From assembly GCA_025617375.2 (NCBI GenBank), contig JAMYGW020000003.1, positions 1,178,001-1,242,000 on the forward strand: DNA of 64,000 bases, given 5' to 3'. The DNA comes from Acarospora socialis. Taxonomy: Eukaryota; Ascomycota; Lecanoromycetes; Acarosporales; Acarosporaceae. Position numbers and translations under genes: made by a program. The notes below the pieces were generated by a model that made no database searches, was not told the DNA's origin, and saw only the letters and a program-made list of their open reading frames with translations. This document shows positions 58,581 to 64,000 of this stretch, piece after piece. How positions within the stretch are numbered: position 1 is the stretch's first letter; each line of letters opens with the position of its first letter.

Positions 58581-59313
58581 GAGGCATGTGGGCATGGTGT
58601 CGCAAGGGGTTGACGTGAGGGCACGACTGTACCATATCAATTAATATACTGCCATTTCGGAACCGGAACGTATGGTGACTGAAGTAGAGCGTCAACCATC
58701 CTTCTAATCATACACAATCCTTCTTTCGCCGTTCTATCTCGTGGACCAATACCCTGCCCTCCCAAAGTGCAGCCTCCTAGGCAATGGTGTCCCCCTCTCA
58801 ACGCCAAGTGATAGGATAGAGCGTGATAATGACCTCCCATTTCAAACAATGACAGCTTCAAACTTGACGAGCAAAGGATATCTAGCTACCATCGCGAACT
58901 GTCGTGCATAATAATAAATTCCAGTAGCGTAGAGCGAAGGTGAAGGTGTGTTAAGAGTCAAAGCGAAGAGTGCTCGTCGAAAGGTCCTTGCGTCCTCTCC
59001 ACTGTGTTTCCTTAACTGGACAGTAAAACTCGACATCTAGGATTGGAAAGCGGTCTTGGCGCTCGAAATTGGTGGGGTGCTTCGGATGTAGGACGTACAT
59101 GCAACTCTCCGCATGCGTAAGGGGTTGCACCAAAAGATAAGGTCCTTGGTGAGGAAGCGAGGAGAGCTCCAGTGGGACATGAGATCAGGCAAGCGAAGCG
59201 CATTAGATTATGCAATCAGCATGCATATGATTAATGGGTTCGTATCACGTCCTGCACCACACCAAAAGGTGCCGATCCTTATTCAAGTGCTATCTTCTCT
59301 TTGCAGGTCTGTG
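58581..59313. other. Intergenic, convergent 3' ends
   Basis: 733 bases between the PxpA gene and the next minus-strand gene. Only short overlapping ORFs; no gene supported. Confidence 0.5.
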
Positions 59314-60787
59314 TCAAGAGGCACAAATATTCTCCCGAGCGTAGGCGCGGTAACGGCTGAGCAAGTCCGTCCGCATAACTTCAACCTGCGAGGAAAAGCT
59401 GAAGTGCGCGACGATCGCATGCGTATTGACCAGAGAAGCTATGATCATGGATCGTGTCAGTGCCAGCGCACCTCCAGAGTAGAAATCACTTACGCCTTCC
59501 AAGTCTCTTCGGCGCATCTACCGTGAGGTACTCCTCGTCACTGCCCTCGATAGGCAGAACACTGAGGACGTCGTAGCCCCAAATCGCCAGAAAGTTGATG
59601 TTCAGCCGGGTGTAGCTGGCATCCCAGATTCCCTCTTCTATGGCGTCTTTCCCGGACCCAAAATGGTAAAGCTTCGCCATGCCTTTCTCGAGGTGTTCAA
59701 GGAAAGAATAATGCTGTTGCGCGGCAATAGCCCAGCTCGTCCAACCAGTACCCCACGGCGCATACTCCACTTTCGCGATCGGCGTCCTGTAGATCTCCGT
59801 GATACTGTTGGTAAGGGGGAGCCAACGATGACCATCAAAGGGTGGCGCGCCCGGCTCTCCAGTTTTCAGCCCGCCAAACATCCCATCTCCCTTATCGACA
59901 AGGGGAAAGGTGAAGTTCTCGGGTCCTTGCCAGTTAGGGAGTTCCGATGCACGCCACGTCTCTGTTGTTTCGTGACCACCCTCGGTACCGGCCGGGGGAG
60001 GTGAGAGCTCGGGCAGATAAGCACGAATCGCGCCGAGATGGTAATGGAGCCAGCCTAGGACAGGGCTGTTGATTACGTTTGCAGAGACGACAAACGATTT
60101 TGGGTGGTTTAGCTTCGTGTAAACAATCTTGGGGATAGCTTCGGGTCCAGCGTAGACCTGGAGAAATGTCAGGATCTTACATGTTCGACAAACAGACGAT
60201 ACCGGCGATCAAAGTTCACCTACCACATCGTCATCGATCTTGATGTAGAGATTCTCACTCTCTATCGCATGCTCCCAGACGTTCTCGAAACCTAATTCGG
60301 GTAGGTTGATTCTTGAATAGCTCGGTGACGTTGGAATGAGCTCGTCCAGATACTGCAAGTCTTGCTCATTCTTGGTGTTTGCAACCCAGTGAACCTCATC
60401 CAGGAATCCGCCATTTTCGACCAGGTTCCGTTTGAGGTAGCAGTCGAGGATAGCCACTCGATCAGGTCTACCGAAGAAGATCAGGCCAACAATCTTGAAC
60501 CCTTCAGGCTTGACGAAGATTGCAGTTGACTTCTCAGTCCTGATAGATTGCAGATGCCAGTAAGTGCCGAACAGCAAGAGGAGAACGCAGCCACCCAGCA
60601 GGCTGAGTAGCATCCGAGGCCGGTGCCATGACGGTTGAATGCGGAGCGACTTTGCGAAGGTGGACTGTCGTCGCTTTGAACCGACAGGAAGCTTGTCTTC
60701 CAACTCCAGTGCATCGAGGTCGTCGGTACTTGCAGAGGATCGGAGCAGGTAACTCTCAGACTCGTTTGTTGATGCAGCTGGCGTCAT
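59314..60787 (-). CDS. Type II membrane glycosyltransferase-like protein
   Basis: Protein of 450 residues from exons 60224-60787, 59494-60157 and 59314-59438. A cytosolic tail of about 58 residues is followed by one transmembrane helix (MLLSLLGGCVLLLLFGTYWHL), as in Golgi enzymes. The lumenal part has VGLIFFGRPDRVAILDCYLK, a GT-A-like core and the metal-binding-type YIKIDDDVVYAGPEAIPKIV, then SFVVSANVINSPVLGWLHYH, WTSWAIAAQQHYSFLEHLEK and the tail VNTHAIVAHFSFSSQ...TDLLSRYRAYA. These features fit a fungal glycosyltransferase of unknown specificity. The intron at 60158-60223 falls directly after DDDV. Confidence 0.8.
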
Positions 60788-62162
60788 GATGGTTGTAGTG
60801 GTTCCAGTGTCGTTGCTGGCAGGCTACTCCCGTACCAAGGTTGCCTTCCTTCTTCGACTGCTTCTCAATGCCTCCTGCGTCCGGCCAAGCCCTGGCACGT
60901 CACGCAGGTATTAGAGAAGAGGGAGATTTGCTAGCCACTGCAATCTAGAGCATAGCGCTACAACAGCAAAGCCTTCCCAGTTCATTAACTAAGCACGATG
61001 ATGAAGTAAAGGAAAGTTTCTCAGGTTCGGGGTTGAGATATGAAAGACATTGGGGTTAGAAGGTGTGATGCACCTGCGCCTCGTTCGGAAGGTACGGTAG
61101 GTTGATGCAATTGATGCGCTCAGGGTCGTTGTTTCACCAATGAATAAAAAAACCCAAGAATTTGAGGCACACCAAGATGGTCTTGATATGCAAGAGCTGT
61201 GCTACCTCGACCAGTTAAACAGATGTCGATGACGCGCTGACGATATGAGAGATTTATAGGATCGTTGAAAGAGACACTGTAGATAGATGCCCACAAGGGC
61301 TGAAGCCACTTGTCAAATTTCATGGCCTCAACTGGCGAGTGTAACACAATCATTTTGAACATTATCAGACAAGAGAGCGTACGGTAGAGCAGATCCGTTG
61401 AACTCTGGGTCGTTTGATTAGCTAGGCCTCACTTCTTTGGGATGGGATACGGAGTCATTGAGCCAGTACCAAAGGGCGGAACATTCATCATCTGGCCGAG
61501 TCAGCCAGCCACAGCGTAGCTAATGTACGACAAGATGAAGAACTACGCTGGATGCGGAACAATAGGTACTTCTCGCCAATCCGCCTGCAGACAGGGCAAT
61601 TGCCAATGCATGATAGAAGCGCCACCCACAGTGGACGTCAGCGCCTTCTCAGATACGAGAAGTCGATCGACACCTCGTCTTGGTGTCGTAGGGCCTATGT
61701 CAGGGTATCTGTTATTTCGATTGAAATCGTACGTCTGGTCAGTTCAAGATAAGGACAAATATGATAAGTTCCTGTCATAATGTTCGTTTACAAGCTATCG
61801 TATGACAGATCATCGCCAGGAGTCAAAGAAGGTCGCCGAGTGGAAGGTTGAAGCTAATGCACGCCGCTACCACGCCAGTGCGGTCGGTGGTAAAGCGTAG
61901 TTCAGCCTCAAGTTTTCAATGTCCGAGCAGAACTAAGCATGGCGTTAGACCAGCGACGAGTACGAGTACCTTTACGAGATGCCAACTCATGTTTTCTTTA
62001 TGAGTAGTGTGGTAAGCATCTATCTGCAGAGAGCCGTGAACGCTCTGCGAATACATCTCGTAAGATACAGTCACTGCTCCTTGCTGTCTCCCTCCAACCT
62101 AAGGGTTCATTGTGCGGAAATCTAGCAACTAGTGGAGCAGTCATAATATGAGCTCTTCAAGG
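60788..62162. other. Intergenic
   Basis: 1.4 kb. A minus-strand ORF of 80 codons at 61120-61362 and a plus-strand ORF of 85 codons at 61523-61780 show no domain. I see no supported gene. Confidence 0.5.
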
Positions 62163-63022
62163 CTATCTTTCAGCCTTTCCAGAACCTAATATATTGTGTA
62201 TTTTATTGTGGTGGTGTTGGCAGAAGCGAAGGCCACTATCGTCTGTGTTCGAACACTTGTAATAAGAGCAGTGGACAACCGGCTGATCGCAATATGCCGC
62301 CGTGGCAACATCAAGAGCGAAGCCTCCATTGCTCTTCACAGCGTCTTTAAAGTCCTCTTTCTCGAACAGCTCCCTTCCATGCTCTCGAACCATCTCTTTC
62401 ATACATTCGCGCAGACCCCTGTCAGTCTCGGGAGTGGTGGTATAAATCACATCAACGAGCGCAAGAAGGTCCTCGGAAGCCCAGTTGGTCACATGGTCAG
62501 CCATGAACCTCATCCTGGCAAGATGTTTGAGTGGCGGGATGTCGTATCTGTCTCCGAGCGTATACATCGAAGCGTTGACTGCAAGAGAGCCAGTTTGGCG
62601 GTCTGCCGTTTGTGAAGTAGGTGTAAGAGCACAATCAGGATCTTCTTTGTCGCTATAGCTGAGGGTGTAGAAGTAATCCACCAACCGCTCGACCATATCG
62701 GGGTGTTCGTCGTTTAGATCAATCCTTCGATTCTCGGCCTCCTTGTTGTGTTCTCAGCGCATTGTGCGTCAAAGTCTGAAGCTGGTCTTACCTTGAAGGA
62801 CCCTCCACAAGCTTTGGCGAAGTACTTGGACTGAGAGCAGAGAATGGCACGGTGGACGTTCCACCTCCGCTCCTGGCAGCAGAGGACCAGGTCGGAATAC
62901 TTTTCTGTTTCACGCAGTCTAGAGCGCCTTAGCCGACGCATCGTTTGGGATATAAATTGACAGACCTACTTCGTGAGACCGTAGATGAACGCTTCCTCAG
63001 AAGCGCGCATGAGGGTTTCCAT
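62163..63022 (-). CDS. BTB/POZ domain protein
   Basis: Protein of 252 residues; exons 62970-63022, 62792-62918 and 62163-62741. After METLMRASEEAFIYGLTK comes the BTB core: YSDLVLCCQERRWNVHRAILCSQSKYF, then FKEAENRRIDLNDEHPDMVERLVDYFYT, and a helical region NASMYTLGDRYDIPPLKHLA typical of fungal BTB proteins. The C-terminal part adds a short cysteine/histidine stretch (VVHCSYYKCSN...LRFCQHHHNKIH) that could bind a metal. BTB proteins are often adaptors for cullin-3 ligases or transcription partners; no specific role is evident. Confidence 0.85.
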
Positions 63023-64000
63023 GGTTGTGCGAGATGCTGTACTGGTGCTGAATCGTGTTTATTCGACTTTTAAGATCAGGTGAATAAAGTGATTTGTGGT
63101 AAGGAGAAGCTGTCATTGTGCGGAAGAGAGCTATGATTGCGGTAAACAGATCGCTGGGAGATTCACTGCTACGGAGGTGTGGCCCACTTAGTAATGCCGC
63201 ACCCACTGATTTTTGACTAAGCAATCTGAGAACTTCATAACCTGTAATAAATCTGATTTGAGTGAAACAGTTTCTGTGACTTTACAGTTCATCATCCTCT
63301 TTTATGAGATATATAAATTCCATGATATATCAAATAAGACAAAATTAAAAGAAAAGACTTTGTTTAACTGACAGTCAAGTTAGATGCTTGCCCATGTGGA
63401 TGGGAAAATTGAGAGATCTTAGTCAGCATTTTAGCGCTGCGGCACTACTAGTGGGCCACGCCTCGTAATGGCCGAAACTCGGTCTTGCATTGTGATAACA
63501 TCTACAGCTCAACAACACGTAGCTATCGTTCAACTTCCCCTGAGGGATCATTAACCAGGTAGCTCTGCACGATGCTTAAGTTCTATATCAGCAGTTGAGA
63601 TGTGTGCCCTCGGTCTTGGATTTTTTTAAATCCTTTCGCTGCTCTTTGAGGATAACGCGGCTGTCAAGTCGATTAACATACTGCCCATGCGGTGATGGGT
63701 AAAGTCTTGGATATTGGTGTTTAGGGGATTGCTCTTGCTTATCTAGTGTGTGCCATGTGTCATGGTCTCCGGGTTATCCAGATACCTAGGAATAGTGACA
63801 AACAGTCCGGAAATTAGAGCTGCTCACAGCGATAACTTATCTTACAGGTAAAGCAGAGAACCAGTTGTCTCGCCGGGGACCAGATGCACGGATGAAAACC
63901 TTCGCAAGACTTTTGCCCCTAGCTAAAAGCGTGTATGTAGAAGCCCCGTCCCACTGCTCGCCGCAAGACAGCGTAAGGCCCGGCCCCAGATTCCCGAGAC
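63023..64000. other. Terminal intergenic stretch
   Basis: Upstream of the BTB gene; 978 bases, AT-rich around 63240-63360. I find no gene, RNA gene or repeat that I can support. Confidence 0.5.

Overview
The window is nuclear DNA of a filamentous ascomycete (Pezizomycotina). Most genes have several introns of about 47-70 bases, the gene families are fungal (DMATS prenyltransferase, Zn2Cys6 regulator, fungal rhodopsin-like membrane protein, UGGT, MYST acetyltransferase, BTB protein), and simple repeats and short inverted-repeat elements lie between genes. No species is claimed. Exon boundaries were built by hand: each junction was accepted only if the reading frame and codon phase carried across it.

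Bases 1-22817 look like the right-hand part of an epipolythiodioxopiperazine (ETP, gliotoxin/sirodesmin-type) gene cluster. It holds a GST (GliG/SirG-like), a P450, a DMATS aromatic prenyltransferase, an ACC-synthase/aminotransferase-fold C-S lyase candidate (GliI/SirI-like), a two-module NRPS with order A-T-C-A-T-C-T (GliP/SirP layout), a second P450, a rhodopsin/PTH11-like seven-helix protein, a LaeA/GliN-like methyltransferase and a Zn2Cys6 regulator of the GliZ/SirZ type. Together they suggest a prenylated aromatic amino acid coupled to a second residue, released as a diketopiperazine, sulfurised through glutathione and then oxidised and methylated. The dithiol oxidase, dipeptidase, gamma-glutamyl cyclotransferase and exporter expected in such clusters are not between 1 and 22817 and may lie left of base 1.

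Bases 23883-28471 hold a complete UDP-glucose:glycoprotein glucosyltransferase, the likely right border of the cluster. Bases 28900-38000 are repeat-rich: a MITE, a divergent pair of secreted-protein genes separated by a tandem satellite, a metallopeptidase gene with a (ATC)51 tract inside the intron that splits its HExxH motif, a DUF7730-type gene, two more MITEs and a strand-switching CCTAAA/TTTAGG repeat that recurs at three places.

Bases 38800-64000 are mostly ordinary: a conserved protein, a broken PhzF-family gene, a secreted surface protein, a small MYST acetyltransferase, a cysteine-bearing secreted protein, an MFS transporter, a two-exon hypothetical, a divergent pair joining a fused biotin carboxylase/PxpC/PxpB/biotin-carrier protein with a PxpA (LamB/YcsF) protein, a type II membrane glycosyltransferase-like protein and a BTB protein.
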